Shown: positions 24,979 to 39,100 of the stretch, piece after piece
How the letters are laid out: each line of letters opens with the position of its first letter
Position numbering within the stretch: position 1 is the stretch's first letter
DNA from: Rhopalosiphum padi
Taxonomy: Eukaryota; Arthropoda; Insecta; Hemiptera; Aphididae
DNA: 64,000 nucleotides
Assembly (NCBI RefSeq): GCF_020882245.1
Contig: NC_083598.1
Location: 186,001-250,000, forward strand
Direction of reading: 5' to 3'
The notes under the pieces: model-generated
The model's database searches: none
Seen by the model: the letters and a program-made list of their open reading frames with translations, nothing else
Told to the model about the DNA's origin: nothing
Position numbers and translations under genes: made by a program

Positions 24979-25604
24979 TAGGGACATATAGTCAGGATTT
25001 TATTTCGGGGAGGGGCTCAAGCTATTTAATAATAATTATTATAATAAGTAATTTTAACTATTCTTATTATTTAATCAAAAATCAAATTTGTAATGATGTA
25101 CAGAATATACTATAATATTTATAGTTATACTATGTATATTTTATATATCTATCTATATACATATTACATATAAGAGACCGCCTCTATTCATTCATCAACG
25201 CCCAGACCGAACCGCTGGGTCTAGAGACTTGAAATTTTATACAGAGGTTCCTTAAGCAATGTAGGGGCGTACTAAAAAGGATTTTTCTAAATTCGACTTC
25301 TAAGGGTATAAAAAAGTTTTTTTATATATCTATATATTATTTTATTTTATTTATATCCATATACATTTTAAACCCTATAAGCTATGTACAATTATATTGA
25401 ACAGTAAACTGTGTCGTAAGGCAACTCACAGGGTGAGCAGTCCGCTATTTACCTATATTAATAAAGTTGTTTATATATATATATGTATAAATAAATAGTT
25501 TTGTTAATCAATAGATAAAATATGTAAGTATAAAGTAATAAATATGACATTTCCCGGGGGGGGGGATCCGGATCCCATTGACCCTCTTTCTATCTACGTC
25601 CCTG
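24979..25604. mobile_element. Composite repeat: hAT-like ends enclosing a Helitron-like insert
   Basis: The left end (TAGGGACATATAGTCAGG) and the reverse complement of the right end (CAGGGACGTAGATAG) resemble each other, next to GGGGAGGGGCTC and a poly-G tract. No clean duplication is seen. Inside, about 25165-25480 reads like the end of a Helitron-type or similar dispersed element (AACGCCCAGACCGAACCGCT, later CAGGGTGAGCAGTCCGCTA). Both assignments rest on pattern memory. Confidence 0.4.
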
Positions 25605-26039
25605 ATGCTAGGCCCTGTCTATATCCGGCACAATTGATTCTGGAAACATCTATTGCCAAACAGGACCTATGTCATGTCAAGTGAGAGGACAAAAGGTACT
25701 TTCAGTATTTTGTTAATTATTATTGTATGATATGCAAGCTATAGATATCCGGAATTTTATTCCTTGTCCGCCAGTATTACTAATTACTATGAACACTACT
25801 ATACCTATGTTGCCATTCATTAACGTGGATTGCGTGTACGATATCATGGTACCTTGAATCTAGATATATATGTAGGTATAATATTGTTTATAACATATTA
25901 TTTACAAAAACAATAGATTCATAAATTGTATTATATTTAAGGCATCGCTTCTCTATTAACTATACTTACTCAATCAACAGTTCAAATGTAACTTTAGTGA
26001 GTAGTATAAGAAATACTTGGGTATTATATATTTAATACG

Positions 26040-26285
26040 GATCTTAATTTTCACTTCCATACTGAAATGATATGTTGCAAAGTTTTAAAAATGCTTGAGT
26101 TCGTAATGCATATATCGAAGGAGTTTAATCTATCGTCTTCACTGAAAACTATATATTGCTCATTGGTCTGTTTCTTAGATATTAGAGTATGCATATATCC
26201 TATATGGGACCTTTATACGATAACGGACTTCCGTCAATTAGAATGTGTTCAGAGACGATTCTTATATCTTGCGCAGTTTTTACAT
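26040..26285 (+). mobile_element. LINE reverse-transcriptase C-terminal fragment
   Basis: A 73-codon frame reads SKEFNLSSSLKTIYCSLVCF and later LECVQRRFLYLAQFL. This is the typical segment after the RT palm of Jockey/CR1-like non-LTR elements (SLKxLYxSLVRSxLEYxSxVW... QLExVQRRFLR). The expected RSxLEYG and VW positions are mutated (CFLDIRVCIYPIW). It is an isolated dead piece with no upstream RT motifs nearby. Confidence 0.7.
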
Positions 26286-27911
26286 TAAAATTAAACTTAA
26301 ACGCTTATAAAAAAATATTGTGATTCTAAATACAACATTACTTAATTATTAAATTTGTTTTAAACTGATGTTTATAAATGATGAATATATTAATTTTACA
26401 ACGATGCGTATTTTTTTTTAAATTAATTTTTAGTGTCCGTCATTGCCTTCCAGATTAGTAAAAATCTTTCGATTTTCAATTTGATGGGTGGTTTTTGGTA
26501 GCTTTTTGGTATTTTTTCGAATCTAAATTTAAGAAGTTTTGTCGATTAAAATGTCGATAAAAATAAATTAGTTAATGGGTCGACTAAAGCTTGAACATTA
26601 AATACAAGGTTTCTCATAAATATTTTATGTTTTATCTTTCAAAGCATCAATTCGATATAATTATTCTAATTGATATCAGAAACTATCCCCAAAATTGAAA
26701 ATCGAAGCATTTTTAGTTTTTATTATTCCTAAAAATAATGAAAAACACAAAAACTAATTAGTTATAAGATACACACATTATGTATTGCAAAATAAATACA
26801 GTTATATTACTTCAATCGGGATCTAAAGTTAAAAGTTTTTATAAATAAAAGAAAAATATGTCGAATATTTTAATGCTAACCTAAACAACTGTATTTTAGA
26901 ATTTTCTGAACTTATAAAAGTCTTCTATTAGACGTGAAATTAACTTAATATTGCAATAATATACAAATATACTATCTACTCTATAATAATGAAATATAAA
27001 CAACTTGTTTTTTTATTATTTTACATTTTACTATTTAATGGTTTTCATCAAAATTGTTACGATTATAAATGAAAAAAAAATATTAACGATTCTAAATCAT
27101 TTTTACCATTAGCCAATATTGTTATAACACACATAATTTGTGGATCAAATTAATAATTTAATACTGCCAACTAACCGTTAGACTTTCTCTACTACAATGA
27201 CTGCGAGAAACAGCGCGATATCTTAACATAATCTTATGGAGTTTATTAGTCACCGTCAATAAAATAAAAAAAAAAACTTTTGAAAAATCGAAAGTTTAAA
27301 AATATTTATTCAAGTTTCAAGATGTTTTATACATTTTTGGAATAATATAAGGTAATATTTATGAAAAAAATTTAGACAATATACTTGATCTAATAAAAAT
27401 GTTATAAATATGCCTATAGTTTTTATCTAGGTACTCTAATGTTTAAACATATAACAAGAACTGGATAACAATTTAAATTATACTAAAAATAAAATTATTA
27501 AATTTTATTATGTGTTAGTTTATATATATGAAATTTAAATGTTATCAATAAGATGACCAGACATTTATGTTAAAAAAATAGTGTCGATATTAAATTATTT
27601 TAAACCTTAAATCATGATCATTTAATACGATAAAAAGTACACACTTTAATTAAACGCATTAATTAAACTTGGTTAAACATAAACAGTCCTAGATAAAGTA
27701 ATTATAATAATTCTATAGTTAACTACTTTGAACAGCATTCAGAAATTTAAATAAATACAGAATATTTATCTATCTTATTTTTCTATAAAATACGTTGCTT
27801 TGTTAAAACTATTAATATTCCACGAAAATCTTTAAATCTAATCTAATCTGCATAACTATCAGATAATATAAAGTTTCAAATGTATTATGTTGGTACATCG
27901 TAAGTTCGCAT

Positions 27912-28328
27912 CAGGGCCATATTTACCATTAGACAGGATAGGCAACTGCCTATGGACTCCGTTATTAAAGGGCCTCGGATTTTTATGAAACTTATTTTTT
28001 TTTTAGAGTACTACTTTCATCATATAAAATAAGTATAAGAAACATATAATATTTCAAAAAAATAAAATAGTTAATCATTATCAGCGTAAATGTAAATGAA
28101 AATAATAGGTACAAGAAATTTGTAGCCTGTAGAGATAAAAAAATGTATAACATTATAATTATGTTTGTGAAAATGTTGCAAGTAAATACTAAATTGTAAA
28201 AACATTTTATTTTGTTTTATACAGCTTATTTGTGGAGGGAGGGCTATGGCTATATATGTTACTGTTGACAATAAGGGGTCACATTTTTTATTTTTCCTAA
28301 AACCACAAAATGCTTAAATTAGGCCCTG
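27912..28328. mobile_element. hAT-type MITE with 8-bp target duplication
   Basis: Termini are CAGGGCCATATTTA and, inverted, CAGGGCCTAATTTA. Flanks are GTTCGCAT (27904-27911) and GTTCGCAC (28329-28336), 7 of 8 identical, the duplication length of hAT elements. At 417 bp with no transposase it is non-autonomous. Confidence 0.8.
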
Positions 28329-29100
28329 GTTCGCACAATGGATTTTTACGGAACAACATTTCTGGAAACTGTTGTTTCCCAGTATTCCCACTCATTAGAT
28401 GTTTTAATTTGTCTACATTCGTTGTATATACGGCATGGCGCCTACGTTTTAAAACAATTTAGATGTTTGGCGAAGTAATAGTGTAGTGTTCCGATCAAAA
28501 GTGTATCTACCTACGGCGAGTTTGCAACTATATATCTACTACCTATACAGTGGTATATTGAACTATTTTTATTGATAGAACGAATAATGAATACCATCTA
28601 GCACCCTCACGTCCCTCCCCTATTTTATATAAATGAAATTACCTACATAAACCGCTTGTTTCGCTCGTATTGTACCTTTCGCTCAGTCACAAATCCACAT
28701 GGATAACGGTTTAGTAGAACATTCATGTACATCCAATATCCATGCTCATAAAAAATTATACATAGTAGTTATATTTTAACTAATATAAATTATGTCGTGT
28801 TCCAATTTCCTTCTTCGTTAAACTTGTATATATAATTTATCGTTATCATTATAATATATATTACTATATTACATATAGGCATACCTCTGATCTCTCTAGT
28901 TTTAACAAAATAGTACATACCTAATTATTTACCACATATCTTACCAATTTTGGTAGAGTCGTGGCTGCTTCTTAAAAATATTTTCAACACACTATTGCTA
29001 GTGCCTAGTTGGCAGTTGCTACTATAATACTTCTATAATATAGGTATTCACATCCTCTTACACACTACACATTGCAAAAAATCTGGTCGTATATATAGCA

Positions 29101-29755
29101 TAAATCGTGAACGCAAAAGAGAAAAATAATTTACAATAATAACATGGACGCGAAATCAGCAACAAAAAGGAAACAAAAACAAGCGTTTTGGTGCAGATTT
29201 CAAACACCTTCGGACGTCGGTCGACGAAAACACGTTCATCCGCCTCCTCCGTGGTCCACACGTTCAAGGCGGCTGCGGCAACGGCAGCGATTGGGTTGGC
29301 AACACTGACGGCGGCGCAACAATCCGCACCGTGTTTATTTTTGTTGCAGCTCGCTCCTCAATGACGGTCGACGACACTCGTTAATTCCGCGTTTGCCAAC
29401 GGTGGGCAGTCGGTACTCGGCAGTGCTTCAGTCGGGTTCAGGTTTGTGCGTCGCATTGCTTGTGGTGTCCACTGTTCTCTGGTGTGCGTCATTCGTTTCA
29501 CGTATAAATATATAATAAAAAAATATCCACGCGCGTATATAGACATAATATTGTTTTGTACGATCGTAATTAGGCATTTCAAACGCGTTATTAACGTCGT
29601 TTTCTAGGCGCGGTTGCACGAATAATTTTATTATAACGATTATAATACGTTAATTTACATTAATATTCGCCAGTCGGCATCAGAGACAAGCCAGAGGAGA
29701 AGGTGACGATGACGTGACTTGCCGGAGGACAGTGGCCTGCACACACTAGACCGAT
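29101..29755 (+). promoter_or_regulatory. FER: Presumptive FER promoter and 5' leader
   Basis: A locally GC-rich flank (29150-29480) leads into FER exon 1. An initiator-like TCAGTC is at 29428-29433 and a TATAAATA at 29503-29510, 246 bp before the start codon. A 54-codon plus-strand frame starting at ATG 29143 (MDAKSATKRKQ..., stop near 29307) is probably an upstream ORF or chance. A very short ATG-ACG-TGA lies just before the start codon. The transcription start cannot be fixed. Confidence 0.4.
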
Positions 29756-30178
29756 ATGGGGTACACCGGTGGTAACGCGACGGCCCAGGGCAAACCTGAA
29801 TACGAAGCCTTGGTAGGTCGGCAGGAGGCGGAGATCCGCATGCTAGAGGTGATGCGCCGGTGTGTGACCAGCAAGCTCAAGTGCGATCGTGAGTACGCTG
29901 CGTCACTGAGTGCCGTTTGCGCGCTCGGGTTCAAGTGTGGCGGCGGCTCCGGCGCGGGTGGTAGTGCAGTTGACGCAACACCTGGCAGCAGTCTAATGGC
30001 CGGTGCCTGGAAGCGGTTGCTCGACGAACTAGATGCAGCCAGTCGAGCTATTCGGACCGTATGCGACCGGATCGAGAAGAACACGCTGGACCGGATCGCA
30101 GGCATATGCGCTGAGAAGCGGAAGGCGAAAAAAGCATACCAGGACGAATACAATAGGATATCGCTGCAATACAACAAT
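29756..30178 (+). CDS. FER: FER exon 1: start codon and first F-BAR helices
   Basis: ATG in good context (G at -3, G at +4); 141 codons to donor AAT|GTGAGT, phase 0. It covers the first F-BAR helices: VGRQEAEIRMLEVMRRC (residues 20-36), KCDREYAASLSAVCALGFK, then WKRLLDELD and EKRKAKKAYQDEYNRI (120-135). A Gly/Ser/Ala-rich insertion at about 61-80 is longer than the corresponding loop I remember in fly FER. The exon is GC-rich, in contrast to the AT-rich downstream exons. Confidence 0.95.
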
Positions 30179-33100
30179 GTGAGTGTTTATGTCGCGTACA
30201 GTACATAATAATAATAATATACTATTCATTCAAAAGTTATATCAAAATAGTAGCCCGAGTATATAGTCATTTCGCGGTTTAAGACTTAAAAGATTTTATT
30301 CCATTTTTCCAATTATAGGTCGTCAATATATAATTGGCAGTAGCCAGTAGTGAAGGTAGTTTTAAAACATCAAGTAATTATTATTTTTATAGGATTGTGA
30401 ACAATTTCTGAAACATTTATGAAAAATGTCGAGCAGGTTGAAATTAAAAGCATCAAACCTTCCGTGGGTTGATTCTGAACTCAATTTATATTCCATTTTT
30501 GAAATTGTTCTCAATATTGCAATGATACAAATCGGAAGTATACACCTAATATTTATGATTATTGATTATTAGGGTTTGAAACTTACGAATTTGCATATTT
30601 TATTTACTGGTTGTAGAACACTATAATAGGTAAGTTATAAATTTGTTTTGTAAAATCAAATAAAAAGTTTGACGTTATATATTTCGTTACATATTTCACA
30701 AAAAGAATATATTCGAAAAATGTAAGCATTTTTTCATATAGTTAGGTGCATAACTATATTTTCTTCTACATAATTTTAGCTTCATATTTTAAAGCATCTT
30801 TTGATAATTTTAATTCCACTCTCTTCAGAGATCTGATGTGATTATTACCTTGCTCTGGATATCTCAATGCAAAATTTATCAAAAGGGAGTCCAACTAAAC
30901 TTTTTTTGGCTACATACTGTAGAACCCCAATTGAGTAGGATTGAAATAGTTTATATGAGTCGTTCAATTTTTTTGTATAGGTGTTCGATCCTCTCCCCCT
31001 TCTCTCTCGTTAACCATGGCCGACCACAGCGTCTGTAGTTTGACCCGAGTTTTGATGTCATTTCTATCGTTTTAGCATAACTTCATTTCGTGGGTGTTCC
31101 GCAGCGACAGACTTTCCTGGGCGTTGTGTTTATGCAACGGTTACTGCACTGCGGCGCACAACACCATCATGCTATTATAATATTATATTGTGTCGTACAA
31201 AGATTTGTTGTCACCACCGGGGAAACCGAGAACGACGGCATCGATTGGTAGTTATGGAATAGCGAACATTCTCTTTCTGTCCATGTATTATATTGACGCA
31301 CATAGAATTATTAGTATTAATATGTGGCGCAATTATGGATATATAAATAATAATATAATGTTGTAATAATAAAACTTGATTGGTGTATTATATGCGATGG
31401 AAAAACCTGCGGAAAACCCGTGTGCTCAACCGTGATTCGTACTGACGATGTAATATAATTGTTCCAATTGGCCGGTCTCGAGGACGACAAGCGCTTGATC
31501 AAGATCCTAATAAAATATTCAGTAGGCAGGTAGTCAGGTGGGTGGTGGATGGATTAGTTATTCTGTTTACGTATTATTTTGATTTGATTATATTAACGTT
31601 TCGCGTCGAAAACGATTTTTGTTTAATTATATGCCTCACCTACCTGCATGTTTTTTCATGTGGTTCACCAAACGTGTTTTTCTTTTAGGCTCGCGACATT
31701 TTCTTAATGTCATAAACTCATAAGTGTGAACATGCGATATTTTTTTCAATTGCTGTTTCTAAAAGCTGTGGAAAACCGACGCCCACACAGTGTAATTAAC
31801 CCTAATATTATAATATTATATCATATTACATGCATATTATGTGATTAAAATATGTTATTGCGTTTTGTAGTACTGTAAGTGTAGTAAAAGACGTGACTAT
31901 TTATTATAATTTGTAATATGTTGACATTATACATTACACATCTTAAAAAAGTTACTCAAATGCGTACCTTTCACACAATGCGGGAATATCTGCGCCCTTC
32001 TTATTGTTGTAGTTATTATAATACAACCTTAGCCCAGTAAAATTTTGAAATTAAAATGACATCTCCTTAAGTATACAGTAGGTTTATTATACACAATAAG
32101 TATGTAATATGTATATATAAATATATTTATTAGTATTTATAATATTAAAGTGACAAACTCTGTTTTTATTGTAGTTGTATCAATACTTGAATATTATATA
32201 ATAATTATAGTTATAAATTATTCAGTAAAATAATTCGACGATCGAATAAATAGGCTCTATAATAGGTGAGGTGCTATCCCTATAAAAACTAAAACTTTAG
32301 CGAGAGTGAACGGGCGGGTCTATAGCGAATGTATGAAACCGCGGTCATTGACTGGGAATATGATCGTACATAATTATACATGATACAAATTAATATAATT
32401 TATGTTTAAATAAATTTTATATGTGCAAGGTAATTCTCCGAGAACTTCCATCCCCCTTTTTTTTTAATAATGGAGTTATTCGAAACCTAATTTTTGGAAT
32501 TGTTTAATATACTTGAAGATAATGTTTTCGAATATTTGAGATATTTTACATCACCTAACAATGCTATTGTGGTGATATAAGCTCTTGATTTTCAAATCGG
32601 AATCTTCCTTTATTTCTATACATTTTTGGATAGTTATTTTTTTCTAATCTATTTCTTAAATATGAGCAATTGTATCGATTGTTAATGTCCAAGCTATAAA
32701 CATATAATCATATTTAAAATGTAATAACTCGGAAACCACTTGTTTGAATTTTTATTTAGATAGTTACATTAAAATTAAAAAAAAAGATATTTCTATTAAA
32801 CTATTTACAGAAAAAAACATATGGTTCATGTCTGAAAAATTGGAGTTTGTAGAACTATAGGAAAATCTCAAAGATTTTTGAAAACTATATTACTAATTAA
32901 TAACACGATTTAAAATATACATGTGATAATAAAATAATAATAATATAATTTGTCAGTCAAATAGTCCATCTCAAGTACCTCATCACGACCATTGTAATTT
33001 TTCAAATAAAGTAGACTTGGTAAATCACCTTGTATATATGTATTTAATTCATGGTTGATGTGATATATTTTAACAGTGTTTTTATAGATATAATACATGT

Positions 33101-36100
33101 AATATGTATACATTCAATACACATATTTTCATGATCATTTAAATGAGAGCCAATTTTTTATTTCAAGAGCTTAATGTGATGATAATTATGTATAGCCTAT
33201 ACAGTATTATAGGTATAGTTGGATGATGCTATCAGACATCAGTTATCACTATAAGGTATAGGTAGTTCACAATACCTCTATGGTATAATATATATTTCAC
33301 TTTTTATACGTTTTCTAAGCAATATAATTTGGACCACTAATAATTATAAACAAACGATATACATTACGTATAATACAATGCATATTTTATATTATATTAT
33401 AGTATTATAAACATCGCAACGAATTTGTTGTGTTTACCATAGGAACTATTAAAGTAGACCCACAGTACGTCACGTTCGTACGTCCATATACTGGCATATA
33501 CGTATGTATATCGACTAATTCAACTATATTATAGACGTCCGATTTTCGACGCCGCATATTTTTATACATGTATACATACACGTGTGGTTGTACTTACAGT
33601 TTCTAAATGAGATTATACATATATTTATATCAACGAAATTCCAACGCAAGAACCGGCGTGCACGTAATTCGAAGACGAGATAAACGCCGAGCATACCGCC
33701 CACGGGGTCATTTGTTTCGCGCTCCGTCAAGTGCCCCGCCGAATTTAAAACTACTGACCTACTTCCCTGGTTTACATTGTTCCTCCCGCACAAAAATCCA
33801 AAAATATGTTTTCTCAAAATATGAATTATAGAATTATTTAATGTTTTTTCGGGAGACTGTGTAATGCTGGAAGAATATGACTGATAAAAAAACAACTCGA
33901 ATAACAAAGTTATTGTTATCCTACACAATATACAATACATTATTTTTAACTCACTAGTATAAGAAACGATAACGACCGCTACTATTATCGCTGACGGCCC
34001 AAGCTCGAAATGCAATAACTGTAGAATATTGCTCGGGAATCGGAAACTGTATTATAATGCTGCTGTATATAATATACACAAAGATTTCTCGCCGGACATC
34101 CGCATCCTGTCCCCACCATGCAACTCAAGTGTTACATAAGTTCCGTGCAGATTTGTTTTTCTTTTCGTTTGGCGTGACCTTGATCTGGAGCATACCATTT
34201 CTGTGTTTTCGGTCTATTTTAATGCGACTAGTTAGTATAGATGTATAAACCAGGTTTTCATCAAGATATTCAACGCAGTTGTGACCTGATGAAAGTGCTT
34301 TCTCGTCCACTGTTGATTTATTCGTCGTAGATGTTTTTTATATGCATATCTGCAAGTAATTTTAATTTTAAGGAAATTATTGTGAAGTATAATATTTAAT
34401 AATGTTCATTTTAAACTAAAGCGTGTTAATAATTTGTCGTTTGCTTAAAAATAAGTATCTATAATGTTCTACCTAGTATGCTTATTTATGTAATATTAAT
34501 CATTATGAATTATGATATAAGTAATTGTAAATTTGTAATAGGTACTTATGCACATTTAAAACTTATTTTAACAGTTTTAGTTAAAAGTCTAAATATGCTT
34601 ATAAGGTGTTAAAATATTTATTATTATTATTATTAATAAATGATAATTATGATTTAATTAAAATATAAAACTACATAATAAATAACTATAAACATACATA
34701 AACGATATAGGTACAATTTGTGCGGGGCTTGGGTCTGCCTAGCACCCCAAAATTGTTTCATGTTAATTTAGATTTTAATGGTAATAGATATCTAACCAAA
34801 AGATAACATTATAAAAATAATAGAGAGGTTTCAGCACCCCCAGTTTTTTCATTAAAATTGCGTCCCTGATAAACGATAAGACTATATAAATATATAATAC
34901 ATTTTAGTAAATAAATACGTACATCTTGATGAGTCTATAAGATATATTATTCAATTTTATGTCTTAATCGTATTATTTTATTAATTAGAAAAAATTGGAA
35001 AGTACATTTTTCAACTTGCGCTTCTTTTTTAATATGACATTAAGAACAATTTTCACTTGTAAATTGTAATTCAGGTATACTTCACACCAATTATGATTTT
35101 CTAACATAAATTATCAAAAAGTAAAGTTTCCAAGTGGAATTCCCTTTTCTGTTAGATTACCGATTAAGTAGTTGTAACCTAACCGACGATATTTTATTTG
35201 CGCTGTGGATGAGTACTGCAGGCCGTTGACCTTCCGTCGTTATTGCAATGAACTTGATTGGCCGACAGGAGTTAAAAAATATTAATAACTTATAATACTA
35301 TATAAAAACCAAAGGGTTGGAAGAGGTAATAATTATTATTTTTGAGGAATATCGCATGACGTGGAAATCAAAAAAGTATTTACGTTATTAACTTGAAACA
35401 ACACTTTCATAATGTAATAGGTTTAACAGTTTTAGTAATATTGTATAACAGTATAGGTAAGTAGTTTAACTAGTCAGTTGAGTGTAGACACGCATTTTAG
35501 TAACCACTAGCTCTTGGAAACACCGCTATTCTTCGAATTACTCCAGATTCTCCTATATTGGCATTGATGAGTAAACCAATGGTTTAACGTGTGCTTATGC
35601 ATTAGAATATGGGGTATCCGTATAATACTAATATAATTGATAATTCACTTGTACTAAATTAAAATAATTGGATAATTTCATCATTTTTTTTTTGTGTACA
35701 TTCATAGATTCTTGACCCTAGCTTCTCATAAAAGAGTGATGGTAACCTTCAGAGGTTATTGTTTATGAAAACATAATAAAAACAAATGCGTTGTAAATTT
35801 GTTCACAGTCCACATAAATATTATTTCAATATTTTAAATAACTGAGTTACTTCTAATTTATAATGAATTTATTTAAAATGTCAACGTCCCCCTCCCCCGT
35901 GGTTTTTAGTGGTATTGAACGTTCCCTTTCTAGACTGAGACGTTTCCTCCTCGAAACAATACATTTCTTTTTTATACACAATAATAGGTTGAAAATAGGT
36001 CCTTCGATTTTACCTGAAATATACTTAATTTTATTAATCATTCAAATATATGGCTTTTTATCGAAACTCTATAGATGAACAACTCAATTGTATCAATAAA

Positions 36101-39100
36101 ATTTTTAAATTATAAAACTAGAGCTTTCTGTAATGAATAATGATAATAGGTTTTTTTTTTTATTTACACAAAGTATATTTACAATCTGTAATATTATTAT
36201 ATACAATAAGGAAATTTGGTAGCTTAACTGAATAACAACAACATGAAATAATGCGAGGAAGGAGGGCCACCAGTATAAAATCCCTCAGACTTGGGGGAGT
36301 GATGATAGGTTAAAAAGTTATGTGAAAGTTTTTCATATGGAGACATTTTGAATTTTTTAAATTCCGTGAGCTATCTTATTAGAATAATAATATGTTAGAT
36401 TTTATTTTTATTTTTATTATTTAATTTTGTTGTTTTTTTATATTTATTTTGTATTGTCAATAATGTTATTATGATGTATTATGTATAATTGTACTTATAT
36501 ATTAATTAAATAATTTGTATAATTATTTAATAAAAAAAAATATTAAAAAAAGTACATTTATTAATGTGCATTGTATATTATTATTGTTTAATATTTTTAC
36601 TTTTAATTTTTTTTCTGGGGGTGGGGGGGTTGACATTAAAACGTAAGTTTACTTGAAACTATTATTTTTAATGGTTCAAATTTAGCCTACAATTACTGCT
36701 TCTGTAGATTTGAATTTATTTACGGGTTAAATTAACTATGATTACCATTATAAAAATTGAAAAGTAGTGAGTACATAATCATGTTTTTAAATTTCTAAGA
36801 ATAGTATGTTGTGCCATACCTATATAAATAGTTAATATTAATTTACTGAATTAATTTATCATAATATGTAACATTGTTTCTACAGCTTCTCTCAGAAGAA
36901 AATGCCGTTTACGAATACTCGCATATAATGTTTAACTATAATATTTCACCTTAGAATAATTTAGTAAAAATAAATAATTATTGTCACGTATAAAATTATT
37001 AATTCTATAATTTTGTATTACAAGTACACCTATGGTATTTATTAATGTATTTATGTACACTTTTTCTTCGATGTATTAGATAGCATACTTTTTCTAAATT
37101 AATCATTACCAAATACAAATGCATTATGTAAATATCTGAATAAAAAAATTATTTAGTTTTTTTTTGTAAGAATGGATTCCATATCTTAATAAAATTATTT
37201 TAATAATTAGTATAAATTCAAAATATTTCTGTTTTATTTATTTTTTTAAATCGTTTCCTTTTGATTATATTTTCCAGTCATTAGAACTCGGTGCATGCAG
37301 TCTGAAAGTTAAAGTAGGCATTAAGGTCTGTATTGAATATTGATTGATTAAAAAAGTTGGCTGCCGAAACTAGGTTTCCAAGGTTTCTCGAAAACGTGTC
37401 AACTATCTTATGCATAGGCTCAAAGAAGTTCTTAAAGAAATAAAGACAGACATATTATTTCCTTTGATATTTTCAATGTTAACCTTTTAAACACTTTAAT
37501 AGTTTTCCTAAGATTTTATAAAATCATTAATGTGAATAAGGCTATTTTAAAATTAATAATTAATTTAACCCTATACATTACAAAATGTATTCCCGGGTGG
37601 AATTGCATAAACAATATTACTGAATATTTAATGCATAACGCATAAATTATAAGCTTATATATTACTTAAACATAATTTAATGAACTATTAAAGTAATAAT
37701 TTTTTAAGCAATTCGACATTATATGACGTAGGTATAAATAATTTTCGTAAAAAGCTTTACTCGAGATTTTATATTGTTTTGTACTGAATACCAATCAAAA
37801 GTGATCTGTAGCCTTGATTGTTTTTCGTATAATTTAGTTTACAACTTTACAAGTAGAGCATAGAAGTCTGCATTGAAGACCAGAATAATAGCTCAATTAT
37901 ACCATTTATTAGAAAAATGACGCAAGATGATCCTGTAATATAATAGTTTTTCATATTTCATAGTATATAAAAATTCTACACTTGGACTAGACTTTTTAAT
38001 TAATAATTTTGCTACTGGCTGCAAAAATATGGATATTGATTTTATATTAATTTTTATAGTATTTAATAATCAACTTTAAATGAAATATATGCATATCATC
38101 ATGTCATTTTTTTATTTTTTAAATTCTAGATTTTCATTTCTATTTCATTTATAATGGTGTTATATAATATTCTTATATTATACTTACTTACGTCTTGTCT
38201 TTTTATGCTAGAATAAAGGGTTATAAACTTATAAACCATATACGTATATTTATTATTCTCTTACTGATCTTAGAATATTTTTTCCTACCATCAGTATATC
38301 ATGGTAAATATTTAAGGAATTAAAACAAGAGATAAATTAATACATTACATATAGGTAATATTAGAGGTAAAATATTCTAAGATCAATAAGAAAATACCAA
38401 ATATATGGTGGACGTGATAGTAGAAAAAAAAGTACAAATTAGAATATTTTAAATAAAACTTATATGTATAATCACTATTATTATTTCTTAATTATTTTTA
38501 CTATAAATGTACTAGTTTTTTTTTAGAAAATATTTGCGGTTTTACAGAGTGATTTAATTTAAAATATTCCAATTTGTACTTTTTTCTCCCGAGACTTTTT
38601 TCCTGAGACTTTTTTTCTGTTCCCCAATATACTCGTCATAGTCTCATAGTCACATATTTTTTGTATACCTACGTTTCCTAATCACCGTTTATTCTAGATA
38701 GGTACAATACATTTTTTTTCTTCAAATATCTGTCATCAATGCCTAATAACCTCCCTTTATTTTATTCAAAAAAATAGTTTATAAATGTTCTATTCTCCAA
38801 ACATATGTTTATTAGTGAACCGCACTAATAAACAACTTTGTTTTATATTCTGAAATATTTATAATTATAAAGTTATATAATTATTCGAAAATTATGACTA
38901 TTATCTATTGAAAAGTTGTATATTGTTTCTTATTTTAAAAATTAAATGGGTAATTTTGTTATTTTATTTATAAATTACAATATTATTCATGTGTCTTAAT
39001 CATTTAATAATATACATTTTAATCAATTTAATTTGTTTAGACAATATAAATCATCATAGTTCATTTAATAATTATTGGTTACAATATTATTTTATCTCAT

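Larger units (their letters stand above)
20424..29100. other. Intergenic region between Dad and FER
   Basis: AT-rich. The first several hundred bases are probably the Dad 3' UTR, with a short stem-loop CCTTAAC...GTTAAGG at 20697-20723. The rest holds a dispersed repeat (24190-24530), a composite repeat (24979-25604), a LINE fragment (26040-26285) and a hAT-type MITE (27912-28328). The block at 24720-24960 is more GC-rich and unrecognised. No protein-coding gene is supported. Confidence 0.75.

Noticed and set aside
30838..31260. Possible exon or gene fragment in the GC-richer part of FER intron 1
   Set aside because: The open frame (66 codons) gives no recognisable motif and the region lacks a convincing splice pair in phase with FER.
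33524..34015. 163-codon minus-strand frame in FER intron 1
   Set aside because: Long for AT-rich DNA but matches no family I recognise, shows no consistent composition and has no promoter context; it spans a GC-richer islet that lowers stop frequency. Not supported as a gene.
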